Source of the DNA: Mycobacterium sp. SMC-8
Lineage (GTDB): Bacteria > Actinomycetota > Actinomycetes > Mycobacteriales > Mycobacteriaceae
Length of the DNA stretch: 64,000 bases
Assembly: GCF_025263565.1 (NCBI RefSeq)
Contig: NZ_CP079865.1
Span: 4,960,001 to 5,024,000, forward strand
Direction of reading: 5' to 3'
The notes below the pieces were generated by a model. The model had not been told where the DNA came from. It saw nothing but the letters and a program-made list of their open reading frames with translations, and did not search any database. Both the position numbers and the translations under genes were made by a program. This document shows, one piece after another, positions 10,776 to 20,373 of the stretch; position 1 is the first letter of the stretch; every line of letters starts with the position of its first letter.

Positions 10776-12456
10776 GGTGCCTACATCCGAGCGAGTGTCC
10801 GCGGAGCTACAGGAAACCCCGGACATCTACGGTGCGTACCCGCGGCTGAGCGAGATGCAGATCGCCACCCTCGAGGCGGGCGGGGAGAGGCGGGCCGTAG
10901 CGCCCGGCGAGATCCTGGTGCGCGAAGGCACGCGAACGGACAATTTCTACGTCATCCTGTCGGGAAAAGTCGCTGTCACCGCCCTCGACCCATTAGGCGA
11001 ACAACGGACGCTCCGGGTCCACGGTCCGGGGCGGTTCCTCGGTGAACTCGGTGACCTCGAAGGTCAGGCCGCGTTCTATACCGCGCAAGTCGCAGAAGCC
11101 GGTGAAGTCCTCGTCGTCGCGGCACAGTTGGTACGCACCCTCGTGGCTCAGGATCCCGTGCTCAGCGACCTGATCCTTCGGGCCTTCCTGATCCGGCGCA
11201 CCATGCTCATCGAAGAGGGCACCGGCTTCTGGATCATCGGATCCTGCTATTCGCCCGACACCACGCGGTTGCGGGAGTTCGCTGCCCGAAACAGACTGCC
11301 GCACCGCTGGCTCGATCTCGAACAAGAGAAGGACACTGAATGCCTGCTGCGGCGGTACGGGGTAGCGCCGCAAGACACCCCGGTCGTGATCTGGGGTGAC
11401 GAGGTCCTTCGCAACCCGCCCAACAGCGAACTGGCCCGGCGGGTGGGCCTGCCGGTGCCCGACGTCATCCACGACGAACGCGACCTCATCGTCATCGGTG
11501 CCGGCCCGGCCGGTCTGGCTGCGGCGGTGTACGGCTCTTCGGACGGGCTCACCACCGCCGCGGCCGAAGCGATCGCCACAGGCGGCCAGGCCGGCACCTC
11601 GTCGAGGATCGAGAACTATCTCGGCTTCCCCAGTGGACTGTCCGGAGCCGAGCTTGCCGAAAGGGCCTTGATCCAGGCCAAGAAGTTCGGTGCGGACCTG
11701 ATGATCTCGGCGGAGGCACGACGTCTGGAATCCGATGGCGGTCAGCACCTGGTATGTCTTGGCGACGGCACGTTCGTCGTCGGCAGGGCCGTCGTACTGG
11801 CGACGGGAGCCCGATATCGCAAGCTCGCCGTGTCCGGAATCGAGAGGTTCGAGGGAAACGGGGTCTACTACGCCGCCACCTTCCAGGAGGCGTTGCTATG
11901 TGGCGCCGGCCCGGTGGTGATCGTCGGAGGAGGGAATTCCGCGGGGCAGGCCGCAGTGTTTCTGGCATCTCGTATTTCTCGCGTGTATCTGCTAATCCGC
12001 AGCGGCGACATTGCCAAGGACATGTCCCGCTACCTGATCGACCAGATCCAACAACAACCCCGGATAAACGTCTGCTTGCATACCGAGGTCCGCGAAGTCC
12101 ACGGACGAAAACAGGTCGAAACGGTTGTCGTGGAGGACAACCAGACTGGCGAGCAGCGTCGCATCGACACCACGGCGCTGTTCGTCTTCATCGGCGCGGC
12201 ACCCAATACAGAGTGGCTACACGGAGTTGTATCGCTCGATGACCACGGCTTCATCGCGACCGGTTCAGCAGCGATGTACTCACCTGACGACCGAGCAGGA
12301 CTGCGCATCGATCGTGAACCGATGATGCTTGAAACCAGCCGCGCCGGCATTTTCGCCGCCGGTGACGTTCGCAGCGGCTCGGTGAAGCGGATAGCGTCGG
12401 CGGTGGGTGAGGGATCGATAGCCGTCCGACTCGTCGAGCAGTACCTGTTGGCCTAG
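10753..12456 (+). CDS. cNMP-binding-domain thioredoxin-reductase-like flavoprotein
   Basis: About 567 aa from ATG 10753 (ATG 10768 possible). Order of domains: a cyclic-nucleotide-binding fold (about 25-145; PGEILVREGTRTDNFYVILSGKVAV), a thioredoxin/glutaredoxin-like middle (FWIIGSCYSPDTTRLREFAARN), then a class-II pyridine nucleotide oxidoreductase with the FAD motif VIGAGPAGLAAAVYGSS, the NAD(P)H motif VVIVGGGNSAGQAAVFLA and the terminal GDVRSGSVKRIASAVGEGS. The redox CxxC of classical TrxR is replaced by ALLCGAGP, so electron transfer to thioredoxin must differ. The start overlaps the zinc-finger gene. Confidence 0.88.
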   Translation: MSTKIMCEVPTSERVSAELQETPDIYGAYPRLSEMQIATLEAGGERRAVAPGEILVREGTRTDNFYVILSGKVAVTALDPLGEQRTLRVHGPGRFLGELGDLEGQAAFYTAQVAEAGEVLVVAAQLVRTLVAQDPVLSDLILRAFLIRRTMLIEEGTGFWIIGSCYSPDTTRLREFAARNRLPHRWLDLEQEKDTECLLRRYGVAPQDTPVVIWGDEVLRNPPNSELARRVGLPVPDVIHDERDLIVIGAGPAGLAAAVYGSSDGLTTAAAEAIATGGQAGTSSRIENYLGFPSGLSGAELAERALIQAKKFGADLMISAEARRLESDGGQHLVCLGDGTFVVGRAVVLATGARYRKLAVSGIERFEGNGVYYAATFQEALLCGAGPVVIVGGGNSAGQAAVFLASRISRVYLLIRSGDIAKDMSRYLIDQIQQQPRINVCLHTEVREVHGRKQVETVVVEDNQTGEQRRIDTTALFVFIGAAPNTEWLHGVVSLDDHGFIATGSAAMYSPDDRAGLRIDREPMMLETSRAGIFAAGDVRSGSVKRIASAVGEGSIAVRLVEQYLLA

Positions 12457-12534
12457 TCGCACGGCGCACCGGCCGACGAAGACGGCGAGTTCGGCGCGGG
12501 TGGTGCTGTCAGGACACGCGCACAGTCTGCCGAC

Positions 12535-14220
12535 TCATGTCAGGATCGCCCGCGCTGCGCGCTCGGCGACCAGCATGACCGGCGCATTGGTGTTGCCAGA
12601 AGTGATGGTGGGCATCGCCGAAGCATCGACCACTCGAAGTCCGGCGACGCGGAACACGCGGCAGTCGGAGTCGAGCACCGTGGTGGCCGACCGCGGCTGA
12701 CCGCGCATGTCGAAGGCACCCATGGCGCAGGTGCCCACCGGGTGAAAGATGGTGGTGCCCAGTTCACCGGCCGCCACCCGGAGGTCTTCGTCGCTCGTCA
12801 GTCGCGGGCCGGGGAGCATCTCTTCCGGGCGGTAGCGGGCCAGGGCGGGCGCCGCCATGATCTGGCGGGTCATCCGCAGGCCCCGTACGGCGGCTTCACG
12901 ATCGGCGTCAGTGGACAGGTAGTTGCAGGAGATCCTCGGGTGGGTCAGCGGATCCGCATCGGCCATTCGCACGTGGCCACGCGAGGTGGGGCGCAGATTG
13001 CAGACCGAGGGAGTGATGGCTCCATAAGGGTGCAGCGGTTCGCCGAATTTCGGCAGAGATAAGGGCTGCACATGCCACTCCAGATCAGGGCTGGCCAGCG
13101 CGGGGTCGCTCTTGGCGAAGGCCCCCAGCGTGGACGGCGGCATCGTGAGGGGTCCTGACCGCAGCAGCAGGTACTGGATTCCCATGCCGGCACGGGTGAT
13201 CCAATTCCGATACAGCGTGTTGACGGTGCGCGCGCCCCGGACACGGTAGACAGTTCGAAGCTGCAGATGGTCCTGGAGGTTTTCACCGACACCGGGCAGA
13301 TCGACGACCACCGGCACGTGATGCTGGGCGAGCAGCCCGGCCGGGCCCAGACCCGAGACCTGCATCAGGTGCGGCGAGCCGATGGCGCCGGCGCTCAGGA
13401 TCACCTCCCGGCGGGCCCGCACGTCGACGATCTGGCCGTCTTTGAGCAACCGCACACCGGTGACGCGGTGCTGCGCGGTGGTCCAGGCACCGCGACGCTG
13501 ATGGTCGCGAACCTGATCGTCCATCAGCAGCTGTAAGGCCTGGGTCTGTGTGTAGACGGTGAGATTGGCGCGGTGGGTGACAGGGTGCAGGAACGCGTCG
13601 GCCATCGACCAGCGCCGGCCACGCCGCTGATTGACATGAAAATACGCACTGCCGGAATTGTCGCCGCGGTTGAACTCATCGATCGGGGAGATGCCCAACT
13701 GGGCGGCGGCGGCCTGCCAGGCGTCCAGGATCTTCCAGCGCACGCGCGGCCGCTCGACCCGGATCTCCCCACCGGCGCCGTGCCAGTCGTCGGCTCCGCC
13801 GAAGTAGTCTTCCAGCTGTTTGTAGATTTCCAGTGTCTCGCCGGGTCGGTCCGGGCCGCCCCACAGCCATCGCTCGTCACCGGTGGCCTGCGCCCACAGT
13901 TCGTAATCGCTGGCCTGACCGCGCATGTGGATCATGGCGTTGATCGACGAGCAGCCGCCGAGGACGCGGCCACGCGCGTAGATGATGCTGCGGCCGGCCA
14001 GACCTGGGTCGGGTTCAGTGGTGAAGCACCAGTCGGTGCGGGGGTTGGCAATGGTGTACAGATAGCCCACCGGCACCTTGATCCAGAACCAGTCGTCTCT
14101 TCCGCCGGCCTCGATCAGGAGGACGCGGTGGTTGGGGTTGGCGCTGAGCCGGTTGGCGAGCAGACAGCCCGCGCTGCCTGCCCCCACGATGATGAAGTCT
14201 AATTCGGCGGCGGGGCTCAT
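12535..14220 (-). CDS. GMC-family FAD oxidoreductase (choline/alcohol dehydrogenase-like)
   Basis: 561 aa. The N-terminal Rossmann motif is FIIVGAGSAGCLLANRLSA, with GMC signature 1 (YARGRVLGGCSSINAMIHMRG) and signature 2 (SAGAIGSPHLMQVSGLGP). The C-terminal catalytic region has HPVGTCAMG and VVDASAMPTITSGNTNAP. A strong GGAGG precedes the ATG. It oxidises an alcohol or related substrate with FAD; the substrate cannot be read from sequence. It is divergent from the epoxide hydrolase relic. Confidence 0.92.
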   Translation of the reverse strand: MSPAAELDFIIVGAGSAGCLLANRLSANPNHRVLLIEAGGRDDWFWIKVPVGYLYTIANPRTDWCFTTEPDPGLAGRSIIYARGRVLGGCSSINAMIHMRGQASDYELWAQATGDERWLWGGPDRPGETLEIYKQLEDYFGGADDWHGAGGEIRVERPRVRWKILDAWQAAAAQLGISPIDEFNRGDNSGSAYFHVNQRRGRRWSMADAFLHPVTHRANLTVYTQTQALQLLMDDQVRDHQRRGAWTTAQHRVTGVRLLKDGQIVDVRARREVILSAGAIGSPHLMQVSGLGPAGLLAQHHVPVVVDLPGVGENLQDHLQLRTVYRVRGARTVNTLYRNWITRAGMGIQYLLLRSGPLTMPPSTLGAFAKSDPALASPDLEWHVQPLSLPKFGEPLHPYGAITPSVCNLRPTSRGHVRMADADPLTHPRISCNYLSTDADREAAVRGLRMTRQIMAAPALARYRPEEMLPGPRLTSDEDLRVAAGELGTTIFHPVGTCAMGAFDMRGQPRSATTVLDSDCRVFRVAGLRVVDASAMPTITSGNTNAPVMLVAERAARAILT

Positions 14221-14398
14221 TCCGAGATCGTTCCTCCATGGCGTCGGGGTGCGACACCTAGTGTGCGCGATGGCGCCCGCGACTCGGGCATCGCGCGCTA
14301 TCTCATTCCGTGCCGCTACCTACTGCACGCTAGGCTGGACACACCGTACGTAGGGGGAGCGGAAAGACCCAACATGGGCACGGCATCGGGGGAACACC

Positions 14399-15231
14399 GT
14401 GAACGAGCATCCGGGGGACATGGTCCGACCATTCGAGCCGGACGTCACCGATCGGGATCTCGAAGACTTGCGTTCCCGGCTGAGGGGCACCCGGTGGCCG
14501 AGCGTCGAAACCCATGCCAGCCAAGGCATCGCGTTGTCGCGTCTGCAATCGCTGTGCCGCTACTGGGCTGACGGGTACGACCCGCGCGCATTTCTCGACC
14601 GCCTCGCGGCAGTGGGTCAATTCGAGACGAGCATCGACGCGGTGCGCATACACTTTCTCCATGCCCGCTCGCCCGTCGAGGGCGCGTTCCCGTTGATCCT
14701 GACCCACGGTTGGCCGGGATCGGTGGTCGAGTTCCTCGATGCGGTCGGACCGCTAACGATAGCCGGATTTCATTGCGTCATAACGTTATTGCCGGGGTAT
14801 GGCTTCAGTGCCAGGCCGGCCGAAACGGGCTGGGGCGTCCATCGCATTGCGAAGGCATGGGCAACCTTGATGCATCGGCTGGGATATGAGCGTTATGGTG
14901 CTGCCGGAAGCGACTGGGGGACAAGCATCAGCGCCAGCGTCGCTCAACAGGACAGCGAACACGTCGCCGGCATCCTTCTCATGCCACCGCTCGCACCGCC
15001 GGACCCTCTCGACACCGGCGACATCGTCCACGCTGTTACTGGCGGCGCTGTTTTCCCGTTCGAGCTTCAGCGTCCGTCGCGCCGGTGGGCGGCGAAGCGG
15101 TTCACCGACATCCATTACTGGAGCGAGCCACCGGTGGGCGGGCATTCCCGGCCTGGGAGCAGCCGGAACTGTTCGCCGAGGAAGTCACCGCCTTCTTTGC
15201 CACGGCAGAAGGAGCATCGAAAGGCACTTGA
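14399..15231 (+). pseudogene. Epoxide hydrolase, deleted and frameshifted
   Basis: The N-terminal EHN domain (PFEPDVTDRDLEDLRSRLRGTRWP) and the first half of the alpha/beta hydrolase fold are clear, with LTHGWPGS and the nucleophile motif GSDWG. After MPPLAPPDPLDT the sequence jumps to the C-terminal PSRRWAAKRFTDIHYWSEPPVGGH, so roughly 110-130 residues including the acidic catalytic residue are missing compared with the usual 380 aa or so. A further one-base loss near 15145 shifts the frame; restored, it reads AWEQPELFAEEVTAFFATAEGASKGT to TGA 15231. It is not functional as an epoxide hydrolase. Confidence 0.85.
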
Positions 15232-15253
15232 AGAGCAGGACTTTCGATTGCCG

Positions 15254-16063
15254 TCAGCCGTGGTCCCGCCACGTCAGCACCTGCTTGAGCGGTGTGAGAT
15301 CGTAACCGTCGTCGGCGGTGAGTTCGGTCTGGAACAACGTGACACCCGCCTCTCGGAACGCATCGGCGGTGTGGGCGTCCTGCCACAGCGTCGAACGTTC
15401 GATGTCCGCGCCGCTGTGACCGAACGTCGCCGCCAACTCGTCGACCCTTTCGCTGGACCGCCGGAAGCCGTCGAGCTCCTGGTACGCGTGCCAGATGTCG
15501 GCGTGCCGGGCCACCGCGGGCAGCGAGCGTTTGGGCCCCGTGCCCCCGATGAGGATTGGGAGCTTGCGAACGGGCGGCGGAACCAATGCAGCAAGCCGGT
15601 TCTTGATGCGGATCAGGCTCTCGTCGAACAGGTCGAATCGGGAGCCGAACGTGCCGAAGTCGTATCTGTAAGTGGTGTAGTCTTTTTCGTACCATCCAGC
15701 GCCGAGGCCGAGGATGAGCCGGCCGCCGCTGATGTGGTCGACGGTGCGGGCCATGTCGGCGAGCAGGTCCGGGTTGCGGTAACCGACGCCGGTGACGAGT
15801 AGACCGATCTCGGCGTGCGAGGTGATTTCGCCCCACGATGCGAGCGCAGTCCAGCCCTCGAAGTTGGCGACGTCAGGCTGCTCGTCCGACATGACGGGCT
15901 TGCCGTCGACGATGGCCTCCAACGCCGGACGGTGGAAATGGTCGTAACCGAAGATCACGTCGACGCCGAGGTCGTCGGCAGCAAGGACGGTGTCGCGCCA
16001 CGTGCGGTAGTCGGGGGTGCCGCCAGGCTGGATCTGCACGGCGACGCGGAGGGGACGGGTCAT
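15254..16063 (-). CDS. LLM-class F420-dependent oxidoreductase
   Basis: 269 aa, luciferase-like monooxygenase fold: VAVQIQPGGTPDYRTWRDTVLAADDLGVDVIFGYDHF at the start, GLLVTGVGYRNPDLLADMARTVDHISGGRLILGLGAGWYEKDY in the middle and a GGTGPKRSLPAVARHADIWH motif. Actinobacterial members of this type typically use coenzyme F420 rather than FMN; this is family knowledge. The substrate is unknown. It is convergent with the epoxide hydrolase relic. Confidence 0.9.
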   Translation of the reverse strand: MTRPLRVAVQIQPGGTPDYRTWRDTVLAADDLGVDVIFGYDHFHRPALEAIVDGKPVMSDEQPDVANFEGWTALASWGEITSHAEIGLLVTGVGYRNPDLLADMARTVDHISGGRLILGLGAGWYEKDYTTYRYDFGTFGSRFDLFDESLIRIKNRLAALVPPPVRKLPILIGGTGPKRSLPAVARHADIWHAYQELDGFRRSSERVDELAATFGHSGADIERSTLWQDAHTADAFREAGVTLFQTELTADDGYDLTPLKQVLTWRDHG

Positions 16064-16131
16064 GGATGGCTCCTGAGTCGGGGGAGGTCGACTCTTGAGC
16101 CAAGTGCACCGACGCGGGGATTATTCCGCGC

Positions 16132-16281
16132 CTAATCGGCATTCTCATCGTCGTCGCGGCGCGCGGCCTCGATCACCTCCGGTGGAACGGGTTTCTGCAA
16201 CCAAGCCCGCATCCGCACCAAGCCGCCCGCGACGGCGCCGACGGCGATCACCGCCGCGATGACCCAGAAAGCAGTGAACAT
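16132..16281 (-). CDS. Small single-span membrane protein
   Basis: 49 aa: a hydrophobic N-terminal helix (FTAFWVIAAVIAVGAVAGGLV) followed by a basic patch and an acidic end (EVIEAARRDDDENAD). The layout is typical of small actinobacterial membrane proteins of unknown function. It lies 68 bp downstream of the LLM gene on the same strand. Confidence 0.55.
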   Translation of the reverse strand: MFTAFWVIAAVIAVGAVAGGLVRMRAWLQKPVPPEVIEAARRDDDENAD

Positions 16282-16467
16282 AGTTTCAGTGTCCGCCGTC
16301 GACACGCCGGATGGGGCCGATACGCGCCGCGGACGGTCTGTGTTGGTTTCAACGTCGTGCCGCCGGTACGAACGCCCGGTCGAGGGTGCCGACGTCGGTG
16401 CCGGGGGAACGATCTCGCCGATCCGGTCCAGGATGTCGTTGGACAGGACGACCTCGACGCCGGCCAA

Positions 16468-16942
16468 CAGAGGTATTCGATCCTGCGGGAACACTCATTG
16501 CCGCCACTGAATCTCACCGTTGCGGAGTCGTTGGCGGTGCTTGCTGGGCTTGGTTTCTTGGAGACCTCGCCGTATCGTGCGGCGGCCGCGGGCCAAGGTA
16601 CTCGCGGTCAGCCGCGAGGACCAGCTCGCGCCCATCGACGAGGCGTTGGCGTCGATGTTCGTCATCGATTCCCAGCCGCGGTCCGAGGCGACGGTCGCGC
16701 TGATTCCGGAGGCCATCGCCGCGCGCCGCGTCGTACGGTCGAGCTATACCGCCAAGGATGGCGAAACCAACACCACCCGGAACGTCGAGGCAATGGGTCT
16801 GCTGCGCGGGGGTGTTGCGCGGTTGCTCGTCGGATGGTGTCGACAGCGCGGGAGCATCCGCGGATTCCAGCTTGACCGCATTCGACATTTGGAGATCACC
16901 GACGAGGTGTTTCGCGAACGCGATCCGGTCAGTCCTGGATGA
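16468..16942 (+). pseudogene. WYL-domain (YafY-type) transcriptional regulator relic
   Basis: Two frames together recall a WYL regulator. ILREHSLPPLNLTVAESLAVLAGLGFLETSPYRAAA (about 16470-16580) matches the linker after the missing helix-turn-helix. The next frame gives AKVLAVSREDQL, EAIAARRVVRSSYTAKDGETNTTRNVEAMGLLRG and VGWCRQRGSIRGFQLDRI, the WYL fold, to the stop at 16942. The DNA-binding domain is missing and there is at least one frameshift. Confidence 0.6.
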
Positions 16943-17142
16943 GGATCTCTCGCGGTGGCGCACGCGAAGGCTCGGGTGACGTCCCAAGCCGGCAACCGCG
17001 GGCATGTCGCGGTGCGCCTCAGCGATGAATGGTGGTCAGCACCATGCACATCCCGAGCCAGCCCCGAGTGGGCGATAGGCATGCGCAAGCGGCACTGAGC
17101 ACCCGTCAGCGCTAGCTAGTACCTGCACGTGTCGCGAGTGAC

Positions 17143-17532
17143 TCAGGTTCGCAGGGTAGGAGCCAGGGCGGCGTCGAGGATCTTCGCATCGCGGGTCGCG
17201 ATGGTGAGATTTCGACGTAGAGCCTGCGCGACGATCACGCGATCGAAGGGATCCTTGTGATCCCAGGGGAGTCGGCCGGCCAGGATCGCGTCGGGAGACT
17301 CGATGGGCAATTCGGTTGTGCTCATATCAGAAATGATGTCGGCCCAGGCCGACAGGAATGCTTCACCGTCAAGGCGGCCCAACCGAGTCTTGATGGAGAT
17401 TTCCCAAGCCGAGGCCGCGGTGACCCACACGTTGGTGTTCGAGTCGGCGATGATGGCCAGCGCGGAGGCGTCCAGATCCGACGGAGTACTCGCCAGCCAT
17501 AGAAGTGTGTGCGTGTCCAACAGCACGTTCAC
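17143..17532 (-). CDS. PIN-domain toxin (VapC-type, DUF4411/YIT-like group)
   Basis: 129 aa PIN ribonuclease fold. Acidic residues are in the expected places: LLDTHTLLWL at the start, SAWEISIKTRLGRL in the middle, HKDPFDRVIVAQAL and IATRDAKI near the end. It overlaps the antitoxin gene by 4 bp (17529-17532), the standard translational coupling. Such toxins cleave tRNA or rRNA until neutralised by the antitoxin. The exact target is unknown. Confidence 0.88.
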   Translation of the reverse strand: MNVLLDTHTLLWLASTPSDLDASALAIIADSNTNVWVTAASAWEISIKTRLGRLDGEAFLSAWADIISDMSTTELPIESPDAILAGRLPWDHKDPFDRVIVAQALRRNLTIATRDAKILDAALAPTLRT

Positions 17533-17783
17533 GGTTCGGCACTTTCCCAGCGAGCCAGTTCCGAATCAGGCAGGGGCTCGTCGAAGTCCTTGGGTACCAG
17601 AAGGTTTGGCAGCTGCCCGAACTTTCGCGGCACTGGTTCGACAGGCACCAATTTGGCGACGGGGCGGCCGTGATTCGTGATCGTCACGGCCTTGCCGGTG
17701 CGTTCCACTTCAGCAAGAAGGGCGTTGAGCCGATTCTTGGCCTCCGTACTTGTCACCGTTGTATCCACAGATTGACGGTACAA
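17529..17783 (-). CDS. Phd/YefM-type antitoxin
   Basis: 84 aa. The N-terminal Phd/YefM fold is seen as VTSTEAKNRLNALLAEVERTGKAVTITNHGRPVAKLVPVE, followed by a disordered acidic/aromatic tail (PLPDSELARWESAEP) of the kind that wraps the toxin. It is upstream of and overlaps the PIN toxin. The divergent VapBC pair begins 113 bp away. Confidence 0.88.
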   Translation of the reverse strand: MYRQSVDTTVTSTEAKNRLNALLAEVERTGKAVTITNHGRPVAKLVPVEPVPRKFGQLPNLLVPKDFDEPLPDSELARWESAEP

Positions 17784-17895
17784 CCATCACGCTAGTCGCG
17801 CTAGCGTAAATAGCATGATTCTCGGTAGTCGCCCGATAACCGGGCTTTCCGGAGTTGATCACCCATCGATGTCTCACCGGTGATACACTCCGAAC

Positions 17896-18132
17896 GTGGA
17901 TGCAGTCACGGTGCGCGAATTGCGCAACAGCGGAGGAGACGTTCTGCGTCGCGTCGAGCATGGCGAGCGCATCGTCATTACTCGGGACGGGACACCTGTT
18001 GCTGAGCTACGGCCGCTACCTCGTCCGAGCGCAGGACCTGCGGAACTGATTCGTCGCCGCAAGAATCTTCCGCCGGTGAACCCGGATGCCCTCCGGCGCG
18101 ACATCGACAACCTCATCGACCCGTCGCTGTGA
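17896..18132 (+). CDS. VapB/Phd-type antitoxin
   Basis: 78 aa: VTVRELRNSGGDVLRRVEHGERIVITRDGTPVAELRPL is a Phd/VapB fold, with a C-terminal segment RRDIDNLIDPSL that would thread the toxin groove. Start codon GTG. It overlaps the toxin by 4 bp. Confidence 0.85.
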   Translation: MDAVTVRELRNSGGDVLRRVEHGERIVITRDGTPVAELRPLPRPSAGPAELIRRRKNLPPVNPDALRRDIDNLIDPSL

Positions 18133-18551
18133 CGCAAACCCAGGGCCGGGGGATGCTGGACACTTCCACGGTGATCCTCTTGGGTCAGCTGTCTGACCCA
18201 GCCGAGCTTCCCGACGAATCGGTGATCAGCGCGATCACGCTGGCTGAGCTGTCCGTAGGTCCACACGTCGCCAACGACGATGCAGAGCGCGGTGCTCGGC
18301 AGCAGCACCTACAGCAGGCCGAGGCGGACTTCGACGTCCTACCGTTCGATGGAGATTGCGCCCGGGCCTTTGGAGCCGTAGCGGCGGCGCTGCGGGCGTC
18401 GGATCGAAAGCCGGCTGCGCGGGCCTACGACGCACTCATCGCGGCCAGTGCAATCGCACATGGAGTGCCGCTGTACACGTGCAACCCCGCCGACTTCACA
18501 GGAATCCCGCGACTGGAACTACGATCAGTCACACACCCGCATCACCGATAG
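18129..18551 (+). CDS. VapC-type PIN toxin
   Basis: 140 aa from GTG 18129. PIN motifs: MLDTSTVILLG (first Asp), SAITLAELSVGPH (Glu), ARAYDALIAASAIAHGVPLYTCNPADF (third and fourth acidic positions). The closest general pattern is mycobacterial VapC RNases. It pairs with the antitoxin directly upstream. Confidence 0.88.
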   Translation: MTQTQGRGMLDTSTVILLGQLSDPAELPDESVISAITLAELSVGPHVANDDAERGARQQHLQQAEADFDVLPFDGDCARAFGAVAAALRASDRKPAARAYDALIAASAIAHGVPLYTCNPADFTGIPRLELRSVTHPHHR

Positions 18552-18889
18552 GGGCAACCCTGAAATACCTTTGAAGGCAATGCGATGTGTAGCCGTGTCC
18601 GGTCGGGGAGCCCGATGTCGCCGACGAGGACCAGCAGGGTCTCCACTTGGGTGCGAATCAACTCTGGGCGTTCGGAGCGGCAAGCGACTTCAGCACCAAC
18701 ATGCCTGACGATCGAGCCCCCGCGGCGCTGCGATCCCTGCAGCGGAAGCTCGTCACCGGAAATCGTTGCCTTCGATGCACCGCTCGACGAATTCCTCGAT
18801 CAGCCGGTCCTGTTCTGTCAGTTGGACGTAGTGCTGTTACAGGTGTCCGCCCCACGAGCGCACGACGACCGTCTCCACGAAATCGCCCG
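18552..18889. other. No intact gene; possible minus-strand gene debris
   Basis: On the minus strand, short peptides such as GDFVETVVVRSWGGHL, a stop, QHYVQLTEQDRLIEEFVERCIEGNDFR and, further on, RPELIRTQVETLLVLVGDIG look coding-like but are broken by stops. They resemble the tail of a membrane-transporter gene cut by the IS1380 end, but I cannot identify it with confidence. Confidence 0.3.
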
Positions 18890-19032
18890 CTAGCCTCGAT
18901 CTTTCACGTGGCGGGTAGTTGAGGTCTTTTCGTGGCGTGGGTGGGCGGTTCTGACGTGGGCGGCCTGGGGTTCCGGCGTTGCGTCTCGCCGGTGCTCCTG
19001 GGTCCTTTGCTCGTCGGAGTGGTTTCTGTGTT

Positions 19033-20122
19033 TTAGGTGGGTTGCAGTGCGGTCCAGCTGAATTCGATGAGGTCGCTCCACGGCCAGCCTCTTGGCAGCC
19101 GTAGGTAGCGGCGACGCCCTGAGGTGATGATGCGTCCGGCGACGGCAAGCAGGCGCAGGCGTAGTCGTTTGGGTTCCCAGCCTCTGGCCGGGTGGCCGGT
19201 GAAGGCCAGGACTTGGGTCCAGACCAGCAGGTCAGCAGCCAGCAGGGTGATCTCCAGCCAGATCTGATTCTGGGCGAACCCGTGAAACGGCAGGTTGGTC
19301 AGTCCGGTGTCTTTGAGGTTGCGGATGCGGTCTTCCGCGCGGGCGCGTTGACGGTGCCGGACTTCGAGATCGCAGATCGACCAACCGCGGGTGTTGGTCG
19401 CAAAGCACGTGATCCGCCACCTGTTGTCATCGGTCAGGCGCAACTGCGCCGGGATGGGGACGTTCTCGGCGGGCGATGACCCGCATCCCTGCCGGCCAGC
19501 CTTTCAGCGTGTCGGGCAGGTAGCGGGTCAACTCAGCGACCTGGGCGCCCTCGCGTGGTGTGCCGTCGCCGTCGAGGGCAGCCCGCCACGCCCGCCGCGG
19601 GACCCGGCGCAGCGCTTCGACGATCGGGGGCATGCCGTAGAACCCGACTGAGTACTGCAGTCCCAGGTCGGTGATGTGGTGCAGGAAGTCCTTGACCCCG
19701 CCACCGGTGTCGGTGCGCACCAGCACCCGGGCCCGTTCGGGTTCGGGCAGTTGGGCCAACGCGGCATCCAGGACACTGATGTGGTCAGCAGCGCTGTTGG
19801 AGCCGGCTGAGCCGGGTCGCAGCAACCCGACCAGGGCTTCACCGGATCCGTGGCTGCCGTGGTCGACGAAGGCGAGCATGGGATGAAACCCGTATCCGTA
19901 CTTGAAGGTTGGGGTGGCGCCCTGTTTGTCGCTGTGGGCGGTCACCAGGGTGGCGTCCAGATCGACGATGACCTGGCTGCCTGAGGTACCGGCCAGCGGT
20001 TGCTGGCGCCGCCATATGTGCGCGCGGGCTGCTGCCCGGGCCGCGCGGATCGCCGCAACGGCGGCATCGACGTCGCCGGCCAGCGTGGCGATCAGACGTG
20101 ACACGGTGGCATCGGAGGCCAC
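19033..20122 (-). pseudogene. IS1380-family transposase, middle and C-terminal part, frameshifted
   Basis: It reads SDATVSRLIATLAGDVDAA..., then the DDE-type motifs VIVDLDATLVTAHSDKQGATPTFKYGYG and VLVRTDTGGGVKDFL. Near 19440, PGA must pass to QLRLTDDNRWR, which needs one inserted base (GGCGCAGTTG to GGCGCCAGTTG type), so the catalytic C-terminal part (DLEVRHRQRARAEDRIRNLKDTGL) is out of frame. The N-terminal exon-like piece is at 29234-29505, displaced by 9.1 kb of nested insertions. Confidence 0.88.
20118..20122. repeat. Target-site duplication, left of DUF6431 element copy B
   Basis: GCCAC, repeated at 29234-29238. Deleting the insert and one copy restores GCG GTG GCC TCC GAT in the IS1380 transposase (AVASDATV), confirming the insertion site. 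Confidence 0.85.
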
Positions 20123-20373
20123 TGTTGACCGTCCCTCTGTGTGACGACCACGGCGGGGGTGATCGTCATTGAAGTTGTCGAAATCCCGGGTCGGGGACGG
20201 CGGTCGTCTGCATCATCAGCGTGCCCACGAACGGACCCCGCGCTGGTCTGCTCGCGCAGAGTCCATTTCGGCTCCGGCGCGATGCCGAATCCCGAGATCG
20301 TCACAATCGGTGACGGCGGACGCGTCGATTCTGCGGTCGCCCAACACGAACTGACCCCTATCCCGGTTCCCGG

